Of a stretch of 64,000 bases of DNA, positions 36,101 to 45,381 are shown piece after piece. The position numbers were made by a program, and so were the translations under genes. Source of the stretch: Bernardetia sp. ABR2-2B (GTDB lineage Bacteria; Bacteroidota; Bacteroidia; Cytophagales; Bernardetiaceae); NCBI RefSeq assembly GCF_037126435.1, contig NZ_CP147020.1, positions 2,407,293 through 2,471,292 of the forward strand. Direction: 5' to 3'. The notes beneath the pieces were generated by a model. It searched no databases and had not been told where the DNA came from. It was given only the letters and a program-made list of their open reading frames with translations. Numbering within the stretch: position 1 is the first letter of the stretch; every line of letters begins with the position of its first letter.

Positions 36101-37960
36101 TTTGCCAACGATTAATCCCCCTTCTTGAAGAGTTTGAGAACCATTTGAAGTGATTCCATTTCCCAAGCTATTATAAATATCATAAAATCCTGCACGTCCA
36201 TTTCCCGTAAGTGTAAAGTTTATGGTATTAAATGGAATGGCTAAATAAGGTGCATTGACAGGAATACTAAAGTATTGATAATCTGAATAATTTGTATCTG
36301 AAAAACCTAAGCGAAATTTCACTTTCAAATCTAAGGGAGCATCTTGACTAACAATAAAACGAAAAGGAACAGTAGCATTATTTTTTTGCTGCATGGTTGC
36401 CATTGTACTTGTATTGAATACGCTATCTATAACTTCTATATAAGGAGAAGATGTCGAAATAATAACTTTTCCATTTTCCGTAATTGGATTCAAATAATTG
36501 ATGAAATCTGCCTCTAATGTGATAGTATCACCAGAAAAAGCAGTCTGTCCATTTCTACCAAAATAAGAAATATTGTCCATTCTAAGAGCCTTTGCGCTAC
36601 TTTGTTCATTTAAAGCTCTAAAAGCGTTTACCCTGCCTTTACCTAATTTTTCCAAGTAAGGAGCATTTGCTGGTAAATTATATTTATTATCTGCCGTTAC
36701 ACGGACAAGCTCTCCTGCTTGGGCTGCAGACAAATTGGGAAATGCTGAACGAACCAAAGCAGCAATACCAGCCACAAACGGAGAGGCATAAGATGATCCC
36801 CATGCATAACTATAAGAACCATTTGCATGAGTAGTAAGAACTCTAACCCCTGGTGCCATTACATCTACATACGTACTAAACGTTGAGCCTGAAAATCTAT
36901 TATCTCCAGTATCAGAGTGTGCAACTGAAAGCACATGTTTGTAAGAAGCAGGGTAAAAATCTAATTCTTGCGCTGTATTTCCTGCTGCAGCTACTACTAG
37001 AGCATCCTTTACAAGTGTTACATAATCAATTACGTCTTGCTCCCATTGAAAACCCAAATTAGGACGACCAATAGAAACATTAATTACCTTACAGCCATTT
37101 TCAGCAGCATATAAAATTCCATCATACATATTGACAATTCGATAAGAAGGGGAAAGAACAGCCACAGGTAAAATACGGCAATTAAAACTTGCTCCTGCTA
37201 TGCCTAACCCATCATCGGTTGTGGCAGCAGCCATACCTGCGACACCAGTTCCATGTCCTTGAAAATCATAAGAAGCGGGAGACATAAATCCAAAACTATA
37301 CCCCAAGCTATCATCTACAAAACCATTATTATCATCATCTATTCCAGTTTGTCCATACTTTTCAGCATAATTAACTTTAATTTGATTCTTCAAATCTTGG
37401 TGGATATAATGCACACCAGTATCTACAATTCCAATAACAGTATTGCTATCTCCTTTATGCAAACCCCAAGCTGCATACAACTGACTTACATCTAATTGCC
37501 ATTGAGCTGACATAGAAGGATCATTAGGAATATAAGGAGGAGCTAGAATATAATTAGGATAAATAGGTTCGGCATACTCTACAAAATCTTGATTTTGATA
37601 ATAATGAATAGCTTCTTGAAGAGATGAAGAAGAAGCAATATCTATTTCATACCAATCCTGCAAACGAATAGTATTAGCTTGAATAGTTTTAATAGAAGGG
37701 ATTTTTGAGTTTTGGGTTGCAACTTTAAACCTTCTTTCTATTTTTTGAACTTTGAATTGTGAGTTAGCTTGTTGTAATTTGTTAGTAGTGTTTGGCTTTA
37801 TTTTGACCATCAATTTATTACTTAATGGCTTGATACTTTCAAAATTATCAGGAAGATATTGAGCAATAGTACTTGTTGGCAATAAAAAAAATGCCGTACA
37901 AATAACAGTTGTAAGTAGTAGAGAAATAGCCTTGCTGCCTTCTGGTAAATTTATGTGCAT
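33188..37960 (-). CDS. Type IX-secreted subtilisin-like (S8) protease with PKD modules
   Basis: 1590 residues. Signal peptide (about 1-33), N-terminal propeptide (about 45-140), then an S8 domain with the full triad: Asp180 (IVDTGV), His236 (GHGTGVAG), Ser390 (GSSYASP), plus the oxyanion Asn328 (AAAGN). Residues 460-850 form a beta-rich middle region. Residues 857-1495 are four tandem copies of a pair made of an Ig-like segment (GGTNFxFYD ... DSxLES) and a PKD domain (WxFGxG). The last 80 residues, starting 'VLVYPNPASDYLN' and ending in a Lys-rich strand, are a type A T9SS sorting domain, so the protein should be exported across the outer membrane and attached or released at the surface. Confidence 0.96.
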   Translation of the reverse strand: MHINLPEGSKAISLLLTTVICTAFFLLPTSTIAQYLPDNFESIKPLSNKLMVKIKPNTTNKLQQANSQFKVQKIERRFKVATQNSKIPSIKTIQANTIRLQDWYEIDIASSSSLQEAIHYYQNQDFVEYAEPIYPNYILAPPYIPNDPSMSAQWQLDVSQLYAAWGLHKGDSNTVIGIVDTGVHYIHQDLKNQIKVNYAEKYGQTGIDDDNNGFVDDSLGYSFGFMSPASYDFQGHGTGVAGMAAATTDDGLGIAGASFNCRILPVAVLSPSYRIVNMYDGILYAAENGCKVINVSIGRPNLGFQWEQDVIDYVTLVKDALVVAAAGNTAQELDFYPASYKHVLSVAHSDTGDNRFSGSTFSTYVDVMAPGVRVLTTHANGSYSYAWGSSYASPFVAGIAALVRSAFPNLSAAQAGELVRVTADNKYNLPANAPYLEKLGKGRVNAFRALNEQSSAKALRMDNISYFGRNGQTAFSGDTITLEADFINYLNPITENGKVIISTSSPYIEVIDSVFNTSTMATMQQKNNATVPFRFIVSQDAPLDLKVKFRLGFSDTNYSDYQYFSIPVNAPYLAIPFNTINFTLTGNGRAGFYDIYNSLGNGITSNGSQTLQEGGLIVGKSSTNVSDNILTNINGVYKDDDFKMIDIPRITEKTPFFTKATSEFADTLGAIVPPVGVHVTHTVKGRTNTPHHQYVILEYEFTNISGAVMDSMNVGLYYDWNLGDYTRNFADWENNREFGYVFGTGTSGYAGIKAIGTKKTYFALDFQNVGGNNINVNDGFASAEKYQSVSTGVSKKRAGFSTSGGDVAHIVGTVLENFEINETRKVTFVVMVAPTLSALRDAHDAAVLATDTLSSISPTPIVNNTLCENTSYTITPEGGTNFRLYDIANTQTPIQSGTSFTLTPADLGRTFYVTNTDSVLEGDYTLLRFSARTAVANFSSPSQINLDEFNTIRFNDRSQNAVSWLWNFGNGATSTLENPSTTYSRQGTYSVTLTITDIAGCTSTIVKRINAVRKSPDPVIFTTAQQSCDNTPIEIRPSATGTNFKFYDSEDRLLARGRSYLVPPKSIDSLYISNIDSALESNKVLVKIQWAKLDADFTASPTQDTLLYDNVLFQSTSTSDFFIYSTTWDFGDGSPTKVGTVVSHMYDAQGKYNVKMTVKNQFGCIKVVEKSFYVGKKSSKPSITSLIKVCKGNRLTIRPNGGTNFNFYSDLDSLPIAQGHEISFPPNSILPSALYITGADSLIESDPVKTYLEVVQVAPSFDFLRELFLDENTEVRFTDNTTSAVSWLWDFGDGTTSTERNPVHSYNTQGDYVITLTVRTAAGCQGTASKSLLVFRRSPKPIINDLFVCRFDSTTIVPQGGTLFNFYDLPTSSRPIHTGRTYNVGFISQPKDIWVTNLDSALESFPVKVKIDFSRPSSDFEMSVTDTLNLFEQDTLFLEDKSNSSVWWYWSFGNGEIAMTQNAQTIYKQQGEYKVILITRDSLGCIDSLSKNLVVIDKPVITGGEDITDYQVLVYPNPASDYLNAYVELQTSDEVMIRIYNSLGQELITSSKEKITKKRFIFDVRTLTKGVYYVQIIMSDKVVNKKVVLE

Positions 37961-38280
37961 ATCAAAAAATAATTAATCTAAAAGTTTTTAACTAAGATAA
38001 GTGCTAACAGTAAATATTTTTATCTCACTAAAAGATAAAATATAGTCTTTCAATTTCTTTAAATAAAGTTTACTAACTAAATATTAACGTGTAAATAAGC
38101 TTTTAGTTACAAAAATAACAAATTAGACAGACTCTTATAAAAACATAACTTACTGACAATCAATAAATAAACAAAAAAAAGACCAACTATCAAAGTAGAT
38201 AATTGGTCTTTTAATCAAAATTTAATCTAGTTATGATTTAGATTTAATTTCAGAGTTTATATTAGAAAGTCAAATTATTA
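37961..38280. other. 320-nt gap with terminator of OmpA/PD40 gene
   Basis: AT-rich DNA between the subtilisin start and the OmpA stop. It contains the hairpin at 38177-38212. A -7-like TATTTTTG (38110-38117, reverse) could belong to the subtilisin promoter, but no -33 box is evident. Confidence 0.45.
38177..38212 (-). terminator. Terminator after OmpA/PD40 gene
   Basis: AAAAGACCAACTATC / GATAATTGGTCTTTT (one mismatch) followed leftward by TTTTTGTTT. Confidence 0.75.
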
Positions 38281-40236
38281 TTATCTAACAATTTTGAATT
38301 CTACACGACGGTTGATAGCCATATTTGCTTGATTAGCTCTTCCATCTACTTCATTAGGAACAGTAGGTTGTGCTTCACCATATCCTTCAGACTCTAAACG
38401 TTCAGTAGGAATTCCTTTAGAAACTAAATAATCTAAAGCAGATTTTGCACGGTTTTGAGAAAGACGTTGGTTATACGAATCTCCACCACGGTAATCCGTG
38501 TGTGCTTCAATACGGATTTTCATTTTAGGATAATCAGTTAAGAATTGATATACTTTATCCAATTCAGCTTTTGCTTCTGCATTCAAATCCCAACGAGCTG
38601 TTCTAAAGTTGATGTTATCAAACTTAATTTTTGTAGCATCAAGCATATAAAGAATTTTGTTTACTTTATCACCAAACTGTGCTTGAGTAAGGTCTAATGT
38701 ATCTACTTCTTCCATATAGTTACCTGTTGCCTCAGCAGTCAATGTATAAACCTGACCTGGATCAAGACGAGCTTCATATTTACCAGTTCCAGCTTTCTCA
38801 ACATCTCCAATACTAGTATCATCAGCAGCTTTAACAGTAAGTTTTGCATCTACAGGCTGCTCATCAATAGCATCAAGAAGAGTAACAGTAACTTCAACAC
38901 CTTTAGGTACTAAACGTACACGTTGGTAAAGATTAGTAATTTCGTCAGCATTTGTGAAATCCCACATAAAAGTATATGGTAAGTAATCTTCGTGATCAAT
39001 ACTTACTTTGTATGTATTTCCTTCTGTAATTACAGTAGAGAATTTACCAGTTTCTTCGTCGTTGTACTTGTCATATCCTAAAGAAGGACGAGTTTGATTT
39101 TCAAACTTCATGATAGTATAAACAGGCTCTCCTGTAACTGAATCTTCTACATTACCACGAGCCATCATTACTTTACGAGGAGCAAAGCCTGGAGGAACTA
39201 ATGTCCAAAAAATTTCACGAGAAGCATTCATAGCAGCATCAAAATACATCACTGTATGCGCTCCATCATTTGGTGCCATACTTACATACCCTTCAGCAGA
39301 AAGATGATTAGCAAAATCAGCAGCCATTGGGTCACCCCAAGACTCACCTTCCATACGTGACATAAACAAATCAAAATCTTTAGCATCAGCACGGATACCT
39401 TTTGTATGACCTTGCATTTTAGCTCCTTCTTTCATAGAAGTATAAAACATAGTTTCACCATCAGGCATGATACGAAATGCTTTGCTACAATCTTCATTCA
39501 TAGCACCTACTACTTCTTCACCAGCAGACCATACATTGTCAGCAGAACGGCTAGAAACCATTGCAGTATAACACCATACTTTTTCAGATTTAGATTTAGA
39601 CTCTGTTTCTTCAGTAGAACCAGCCTCATCAGTATTGTTTTCTGCACCTTCAGCACGTTGCATATAATACATACGATTTCCGTCAGCAGAAACAGTTGGG
39701 AAACCTTGGTAGTCAGCAGTATTTACGTCTCCTAAGTTTGTAGGCTCACCAAATTCACCGTCCATACTCTCACGAGTAGCTACGTATAAATCCATTCCAC
39801 CTTTTGTATCTTCCATGTTAGAAGAAAAGAAAAGGCTCATTCCGTCATAGCTTAAAAATGGACCAGAAATTACAGTGCTATCACCTGCTTTAGAATTAAT
39901 CGATTCCAATGCAGTTGGTTTTGTCCATTTGCCATTGTCATCACGAGTAGTCATATAAAGACCATATCCTTTCCATCCTTTTCCACGATTAGATTGGAAA
40001 ATTAATGTTTTGCCATCACGACTGATAGCAGGAGAGACTTCGTCAGTAAGAAGTTGGTTTACGGCAGGTGGTAAACGAAAACGTTGTGGGTCATGCCATT
40101 GTTCATAGATGCTTGTAGCACCATCTTTTGCTTTGTCGTCGCTTTCGGCTGTAGTATCAGCATCTTGTGCTTTAGCGAATGTACCAGCCAAAAGAAACAT
40201 GAGCAATAAGCTCAAATTACGGATTCCTTTTTTCAT
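38281..40236 (-). CDS. OmpA-family protein with PD40 repeats
   Basis: 651 residues with a signal peptide (about 1-23, FAKAQ). Residues 55-330 contain PD40-type propeller repeats ('SPAISRDGKTLIFQSNRG', 'LSYDGMSLFFSSN', 'MAPNDGAHTVMYF'). A carboxypeptidase-regulatory-like region follows (about 355-530), then a C-terminal OmpA peptidoglycan-binding domain (about 540-651) with 'RIEAHTDYRGGDSYNQRLSQ' and 'RANQANMAINRRVEFKIV'. The layout resembles the PorE-type proteins that anchor the type IX secretion system to peptidoglycan; without a lipobox this is only a comparison. It is the gene next to a T9SS substrate, and has a very long upstream leader. Confidence 0.9.
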   Translation of the reverse strand: MKKGIRNLSLLLMFLLAGTFAKAQDADTTAESDDKAKDGATSIYEQWHDPQRFRLPPAVNQLLTDEVSPAISRDGKTLIFQSNRGKGWKGYGLYMTTRDDNGKWTKPTALESINSKAGDSTVISGPFLSYDGMSLFFSSNMEDTKGGMDLYVATRESMDGEFGEPTNLGDVNTADYQGFPTVSADGNRMYYMQRAEGAENNTDEAGSTEETESKSKSEKVWCYTAMVSSRSADNVWSAGEEVVGAMNEDCSKAFRIMPDGETMFYTSMKEGAKMQGHTKGIRADAKDFDLFMSRMEGESWGDPMAADFANHLSAEGYVSMAPNDGAHTVMYFDAAMNASREIFWTLVPPGFAPRKVMMARGNVEDSVTGEPVYTIMKFENQTRPSLGYDKYNDEETGKFSTVITEGNTYKVSIDHEDYLPYTFMWDFTNADEITNLYQRVRLVPKGVEVTVTLLDAIDEQPVDAKLTVKAADDTSIGDVEKAGTGKYEARLDPGQVYTLTAEATGNYMEEVDTLDLTQAQFGDKVNKILYMLDATKIKFDNINFRTARWDLNAEAKAELDKVYQFLTDYPKMKIRIEAHTDYRGGDSYNQRLSQNRAKSALDYLVSKGIPTERLESEGYGEAQPTVPNEVDGRANQANMAINRRVEFKIVR

Positions 40237-41042
40237 AATCAGGGTATTAGATTGAAATTAGCGATTAGGTTAAGTTGTTACAAAGAAAATAAATACTATA
40301 AAAGACAGCAACTTTATATTAAAATAAGTTGAGATAATTTGAAATAAATTAAATTAAAGCAGCTTTTTATTCTAAAAGTCTGCTAAATTCATTAAAAAGT
40401 AAGCTAAAAACAAGTCGAAACTAAAATTAAAAATCGCTAGAATTTATTTTGAGATTCAGTTTACTCTATTTTATTTACTTTTCTGATTTATATTATTTTA
40501 GTCAATTTGATTTCACTTTTGTTCTTGATATGTATTCCAAAATCTATTGTACTCTGTAAAAATATAACGCAAAAATACGTAAAAACAAATACAGAATCGC
40601 TTTTTAATTAGATACTTATCAAATAATTGGATTAAAATCAAAATTAGATTAAATCTTTATTGCATTTTTTAGTATATAAATACTTTGAAAAAATTATTTT
40701 AAATATTTAAATAATAGGGTTTATTAGAAAGAGACTATTTTAAATAATATCATTTAAGATACTATTCTATTTATCTATTAGTAATTAATTCTTACAATTT
40801 TCTTCGAGTATGATACTAACTCTAATGAAGTTTTGTGCAAGATAGTCACTAATACTGCTTTCTATGAAAACACAAAGATAGTTGTTTACAAATTTAAACC
40901 AAAAAAACAGAATTTAATAAAAATTAGTGTATTTTTTAGATAAAAATCATGTTTTTTTTCAAATCAATAAGGTTTTTATTCCAAAAAAATGATGTTGAAA
41001 ACAAAATATAATATTCTAGCTTGTGAAAAACACACTCTAAAT
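40237..41042. other. 806-nt gene-free region upstream of OmpA/PD40 gene
   Basis: Very AT-rich with no credible ORF. It contains one consensus promoter facing the OmpA gene (40873-40903) and an isolated -7-like TATTTTTG at 40570-40577 (reverse) without a -33 box. No clear hairpins or repeats. Confidence 0.55.
40873..40903 (-). promoter_or_regulatory. Consensus promoter facing OmpA/PD40 gene
   Basis: Read leftward: TTTG, 19 nt, TATCTTTG, an exact match to the Bacteroidota consensus. It would give a leader of about 630 nt before the OmpA start at 40236. Confidence 0.6.
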
Positions 41043-41921
41043 CTATTTGTAACTTGCTCTTATAAATCTTGAGTTTTGTTGTAAATCCTTAAAAATTGTA
41101 CAGTTTTCTAGATTAAAACTCATAAAAAGGTCTTTTGTTTCATTTGCTAAATATTGGTTTATTTCAACATAAAGTAAGCCACTTTTACAATTTATGTTGC
41201 ATACAAAAAACTTAGCTAATGCCTTATAAAAAATAAGTGGTTTTTTATTTTCAACAAAGAGAGCTATATGTGGTTCAAAGTTAAGCACATTATTACTCAT
41301 GACTTTTTTTTCAGATTCTCTGATGTAAGGAGGATTACTAATCAGATGCTCTACACTTTGTAATTGAGGGTAATTCAAAAATATTTGGGTAAAGCTTTCT
41401 TGGAGAAAATCTAATTCTATGAACTCTATATTAGTTACATTATTTTTTTTAGCATTATTTTTAGCTATCTCTAAGGCTTCTTTTGAAATATCAATAGCTA
41501 TAAAATGAAAATTAGGGAGATTTTTTGCAAGTGTAATACTGATACAACCACTTCCAGTTCCTACCTCTAAGAAAGTTGTTTTATTTTTACTTTTAAATTC
41601 AAAATCTTTTAAGACTTGATGAACAAGCTCCTCTGTTTCAGGTCGTGGAATCAAAACAGCAGGGCTAATATCAAACTCTAACCCATAAAAATAAGCCTTA
41701 CCAGTAACATACTGTAAAGGCTCATTATTTTTCAAACGTTCTACTTTTTTATCTAAAAAATTGATTTCTTCTTGATTCAGTAAATAATTAGAAAAATCCA
41801 TTCTATTTACTAATAATGTATCTTCTATCAAAAAACGTAAAGTTGCTTGACTTTCTCGTTCATCTATTTCAGTAGAAATTAATGATGATGTTTTTTTTCT
41901 TAGATATTCTGAAACAAGCAT
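41043..41921 (-). CDS. prmC: Release factor glutamine N5-methyltransferase
   Basis: 292 residues. It methylates the Gln of the GGQ motif in RF1 and RF2. The SAM site 'FLEVGTGSGCISITLAKN' and the catalytic 'LISNPPYIRESEKKVM' (NPPY) are intact, with the N-terminal helical domain ahead of them ('LQYVTGKAYFYGLEFDISPA'). It lies 31 nt downstream of map at the end of the ribosomal block, an unusual place for prmC, which is commonly next to prfA or elsewhere. Confidence 0.95.
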   Translation of the reverse strand: MLVSEYLRKKTSSLISTEIDERESQATLRFLIEDTLLVNRMDFSNYLLNQEEINFLDKKVERLKNNEPLQYVTGKAYFYGLEFDISPAVLIPRPETEELVHQVLKDFEFKSKNKTTFLEVGTGSGCISITLAKNLPNFHFIAIDISKEALEIAKNNAKKNNVTNIEFIELDFLQESFTQIFLNYPQLQSVEHLISNPPYIRESEKKVMSNNVLNFEPHIALFVENKKPLIFYKALAKFFVCNINCKSGLLYVEINQYLANETKDLFMSFNLENCTIFKDLQQNSRFIRASYK

Positions 41922-41952
41922 TTTTTAGATTTTAGAATAAGTTAGAATATAA

Positions 41953-42741
41953 TTAACTATGAAAAATCTTAATTGCTTGTTCAATGTATTTGAAGGTAGT
42001 TAAGATTTCAGGTTTTCCATCTACGACAGCTACTGTATGCTCAAAGTGTGCAGAAGGCTTTCCATCTCTAGTCATTATTGTCCATCCGTCAGAGTGTTGT
42101 ACCACGGCTTTAGAACCCAAATTAATCATTGGTTCGATAGCTATTACTAATCCATTACGTATTTTATCTCCCTTTTTAGGTTTTCCAAAGTTTGGAACTT
42201 CTGGGGCTTCATGCAGACTTCTTCCCAGTCCGTGTCCTACCAATTCTCTCACAACTGAATATCCTTTTGACTCTGTATGTTTTTGAATTGCATTACTAAT
42301 ATCTCCTATTCTATTTCCGTAAACTAACTGTTCGATTCCCAAATACAAAGCTTCTTTAGTTGCTTTTAACAAATTTTTAACCTCTGCACTAACTTCTCCA
42401 ATCTCATACGTGTAAGCACTATCTGCATGAAAACCATTAAGTAGAACTCCACAGTCAATTGAAACAATATCTCCATTTTTTAATGGACGATTATTAGGCA
42501 ACCCATGAACAACTTGGTCATTGACAGAAGTAAGCAAAGAACTAGGGCAACCATAAAGCCCTAAAAAACTAGGAACAGCACCATTATCTTTTATAAATTC
42601 GAAGGCTATCTTGTCAAGTTCAAGAGTAGTAATACCAGGCATTACACGTTTTGCAACTTCTGCATGTGTACGTCCTAATAAGTCTGCGCTTGCACGCATT
42701 TTTTCTAAATCTTGAGCTGTTTTATATATTGGTTTCCCCAT
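41953..42741 (-). CDS. map: Methionine aminopeptidase, type I
   Basis: 262 residues. It removes the initiator Met from nascent proteins. Metal ligands are visible: the two Asp in 'SIDCGVLLNGFHADSAYTYE', the His in 'GHGLGRSLHEAPEVPNFG' and the two Glu in 'AIEPMI' and 'HFEHTVAV'. Position after secY is conserved in many bacteria. A hairpin separates it from secY, and a purine-rich AAAAGGA lies about 6 nt before the ATG. Confidence 0.97.
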   Translation of the reverse strand: MGKPIYKTAQDLEKMRASADLLGRTHAEVAKRVMPGITTLELDKIAFEFIKDNGAVPSFLGLYGCPSSLLTSVNDQVVHGLPNNRPLKNGDIVSIDCGVLLNGFHADSAYTYEIGEVSAEVKNLLKATKEALYLGIEQLVYGNRIGDISNAIQKHTESKGYSVVRELVGHGLGRSLHEAPEVPNFGKPKKGDKIRNGLVIAIEPMINLGSKAVVQHSDGWTIMTRDGKPSAHFEHTVAVVDGKPEILTTFKYIEQAIKIFHS

Positions 42742-42769
42742 TTTAATTCCTTTTTTTTATTCAAAACAA

Positions 42770-42806
42770 ACAAAGCACCAAGACGATTTGATTCTTGATG
42801 CTTTGT
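42770..42806 (-). terminator. Hairpin between secY and map
   Basis: ACAAAGCACCAAGA / TCTTGATGCTTTGT (one mismatch), followed leftward by TTTGTTTGTTTTG. It may be a partial terminator or attenuator, so map and prmC could be expressed below secY. Confidence 0.6.
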
Positions 42807-42874
42807 ATATATGATTATAAAATCTGAACAAATCGTACTTTAAATAATGAAATAATAAAGTCTTTTGTTTGGAT

Positions 42875-44212
42875 TTATATATAATTCATTGGTTGAGCCT
42901 GACGACCTTTTACATTTCCTGTATTCATTAGTCCATCATATTCTTTATTCAATAGATAACTTTCAATTTGCTGTAATGTATCTAAAACAACACCTACCAT
43001 AATAAGTAGAGAAGTTCCACCATAGAATTGAGCAAATTGAGTACCTACACCAGCAGCAGCAGCTACAGCAGGAAGAACAGCTATAATTGCAATAAAGATT
43101 GCACCAGGAAGTGTAATTCTATCCAATATTTTACCTAAGTAGTTTTTGGTTTCTTCACCTGGAGTTACTCCTGGGACAAAACCACCACTATCCTTTAGAT
43201 TATCAGAGATTTGCTGAACATTTATAGTCATTGCTGTATAGAAGAATGTAAAAGCAATAATTAATAAAGCAAAAAGAATATTATATTCTAAAGATGTAAA
43301 ATCAGAAAACTGAGTTGCTATATAAGTTGCATTTGGTGTATCATCTCCTTGAAAAGCACCAGCTATCAAAGGAGGCAGAAACATAAGAGCTTGAGCAAAG
43401 ATAATTGGCATTACACCTGCTGCATTCACTTTAAGAGGTAATGCAGAACGTTTTTTCTGAGTAAGCATTTGTTTTTGAGAACGCCCCGCTACTTGTTTTA
43501 CGTATTGAAGAGGAACATAACGTACTGCTTGTACAATCAGAACCACTCCCATAACTACTAAGTAAAGAGCTAATATTTCTAATACAAAGATAAATACTCC
43601 TCCCATTCCTTTCAAAGTTGCTTCTGAAACGATAGCCATTGGGAAACGTGAAATAATACCTATCATGATAAGAAGTGAGATACCATTTCCAATTCCTTTA
43701 TCTGTAATTTTTTCTCCTAACCACATACAAAAAACTGTACCTGAAGTAAGAATAACGAGAGAAGAAATTAAAAAGAAGGTTGGACTAATTTCAGGAACAA
43801 TCGCACTAGCAGGAATTGTACCTTTAATATATGCAAAACCTTGCCCAATAGTGATAAGTATAGTAAGCGCACGAGTAATTTGAGTGAGTTTTTTACGACC
43901 CGATTCTCCTTCTTTCTGCATCTTTTGGAAGGTCGGAACAGCAACAGTAAGAAGCTGAATGATAATTGATGCAGAAATATAAGGCATAATACCTAATGCA
44001 AATATAGAAGCACGCTCAAAAGCTCCTCCTAATATTTGATTGATGAAGTCTAAAACTCCAGTGCTTTCATTTAATTTGGCAGGATCTACGCCTGGCAAAA
44101 CAATAAAAGAACCCAAACGAAAGACCATCAGTAATCCTAAAGTAAGGAGAATACGGTCTTTGAGTTCTTTTACAGAAAATATATTTCTTATAGTTTCAAA
44201 AAACTTCATCAT
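42875..44212 (-). CDS. secY: Preprotein translocase subunit SecY
   Basis: 445 residues, ten predicted transmembrane helices. Central channel of the Sec translocon in the inner membrane. Family blocks are clear: 'DRILLTLGLLMVFRLGSFI', 'FALGIMPYISASIIIQLLT' (plug and TM2 region), 'ITDKGIGNGISLLI' and 'DNLKDSGGFVPGVTPGEETK'. Usual position after rplO in the spc-type cluster. Confidence 0.98.
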   Translation of the reverse strand: MMKFFETIRNIFSVKELKDRILLTLGLLMVFRLGSFIVLPGVDPAKLNESTGVLDFINQILGGAFERASIFALGIMPYISASIIIQLLTVAVPTFQKMQKEGESGRKKLTQITRALTILITIGQGFAYIKGTIPASAIVPEISPTFFLISSLVILTSGTVFCMWLGEKITDKGIGNGISLLIMIGIISRFPMAIVSEATLKGMGGVFIFVLEILALYLVVMGVVLIVQAVRYVPLQYVKQVAGRSQKQMLTQKKRSALPLKVNAAGVMPIIFAQALMFLPPLIAGAFQGDDTPNATYIATQFSDFTSLEYNILFALLIIAFTFFYTAMTINVQQISDNLKDSGGFVPGVTPGEETKNYLGKILDRITLPGAIFIAIIAVLPAVAAAAGVGTQFAQFYGGTSLLIMVGVVLDTLQQIESYLLNKEYDGLMNTGNVKGRQAQPMNYI

Positions 44213-44367
44213 AATTCTTTTTCCAGTTTACTAAATTTTGTAGGCTTTTAAAAAACTAAAAACACACAATACTAGATATAGTAATTAGTATAATTTGTAT
44301 TTTAATCAAGATAAGCCAATTACGAATTACATTTTGCAAGTCATAATCGGCTTTTCTATCTTAGTTG

Positions 44368-44814
44368 TTAGAGAGTAGTAGCTTTTCCACCTGCTTTTTC
44401 AATGCTTTCTTTTGCAGAAGCTGAAAATTTGTGTGCAGTAATTTCAATAGCACTAGTTAGTTCTCCACGATTCAATATTTTAATTAAATCGCCTTTCCCT
44501 GCTAGACCATTTGCAGCTAATAATTCTACTGTAATAACGTTAGTATTTTTCTTTGTAGCAAGTTCTTGGAGAGTGTCCAAATTAATTGGCTTGTAGGCTA
44601 CACGACCTGGATTTTTGAATCCAAATTTAGGAACACGACGTTGAAGAGGCATCTGTCCACCTTCAAAACCTAATTTTTGGCTATAACCAGAGCGAGATTG
44701 CGCTCCATTGTGTCCACGTGTAGAAGTACCTCCACGTCCAGAACCTTGTCCACGACCTACTCTTTTTCTAGACTTTACAGCCCCTTTTGCAGGTCTTAAT
44801 TGGTGAAGTTTCAT
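44368..44814 (-). CDS. rplO: 50S ribosomal protein L15
   Basis: 148 residues, close to the usual length. The N-terminal glycine/arginine-rich tail 'RVGRGQGSGRGGTSTRGHNG' and 'GFEGGQMPLQRRVPKFGF' identify uL15. It is preceded by a 239-nt spacer containing a Bacteroidota-type promoter, so rplO-secY may have extra transcription independent of the upstream ribosomal genes. Confidence 0.98.
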   Translation of the reverse strand: MKLHQLRPAKGAVKSRKRVGRGQGSGRGGTSTRGHNGAQSRSGYSQKLGFEGGQMPLQRRVPKFGFKNPGRVAYKPINLDTLQELATKKNTNVITVELLAANGLAGKGDLIKILNRGELTSAIEITAHKFSASAKESIEKAGGKATTL

Positions 44815-44972
44815 CAGTTAGATTAGTTTTTACTTACTCAAAACTCGCTGTTTACTAATCTATATAATTTATATAGGCTAAACGCTTTGAGCAAAATTAA
44901 ATGAATTAAAAGACAAAATCCTTATAAAAAGACAAAATGAATTATCTAATAAGGAATTTGTTTAAGTGAGTG

Positions 44973-45002
44973 CAAAGGTAATAAAAAAAAACTTTTTTCA
45001 AT
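44973..45002 (-). promoter_or_regulatory. Internal promoter upstream of rplO
   Basis: Read leftward: ATTG, 18 nt, TACCTTTG. It lies in the long rpmD-rplO spacer, about 155 nt before the rplO start. Confidence 0.6.
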
Positions 45003-45053
45003 CATTTTATCGCCATAACTTTTAATGTTTTGGTTATGAATGATTTATATTAC

Positions 45054-45233
45054 CTACGCTTCCTCTACTTTTACTAAATGTGATACAGCCTTTACCATAC
45101 CGACGATATTAGGAGTATCTTCCTGTTCTACGGTTTGGTGCATTTTGCGAAGCCCTAAAGCGTGCAAAGTTAGGCGTTGTTTTTTTGGGCGTTTGATTGA
45201 ACTACGCACCTGAGTAATACGAATTTTCGCCAT
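45054..45233 (-). CDS. rpmD: 50S ribosomal protein L30
   Basis: 59 residues, too short for many ORF filters. Translation from the ATG at 45233 gives [20 protein letters not shown], then '[18 protein letters not shown]' and '[18 protein letters not shown]', which is uL30 over its whole length. It lies in its expected place between rpsE and rplO. Confidence 0.97.
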   Translation of the reverse strand: MAKIRITQVRSSIKRPKKQRLTLHALGLRKMHQTVEQEDTPNIVGMVKAVSHLVKVEEA

Positions 45234-45381
45234 TTTACTAAATAGTTTTTGGTAATTAGATAAGAATAGTTTGTAAAACTAAATTGTCTGACACCATAAA
45301 GGTGTCTTGACAATTACTTGCTCTACTTAAATTAAAAATTACTCTTTATTCAATTCGTAATTCATAATTATGCTTATCTAC

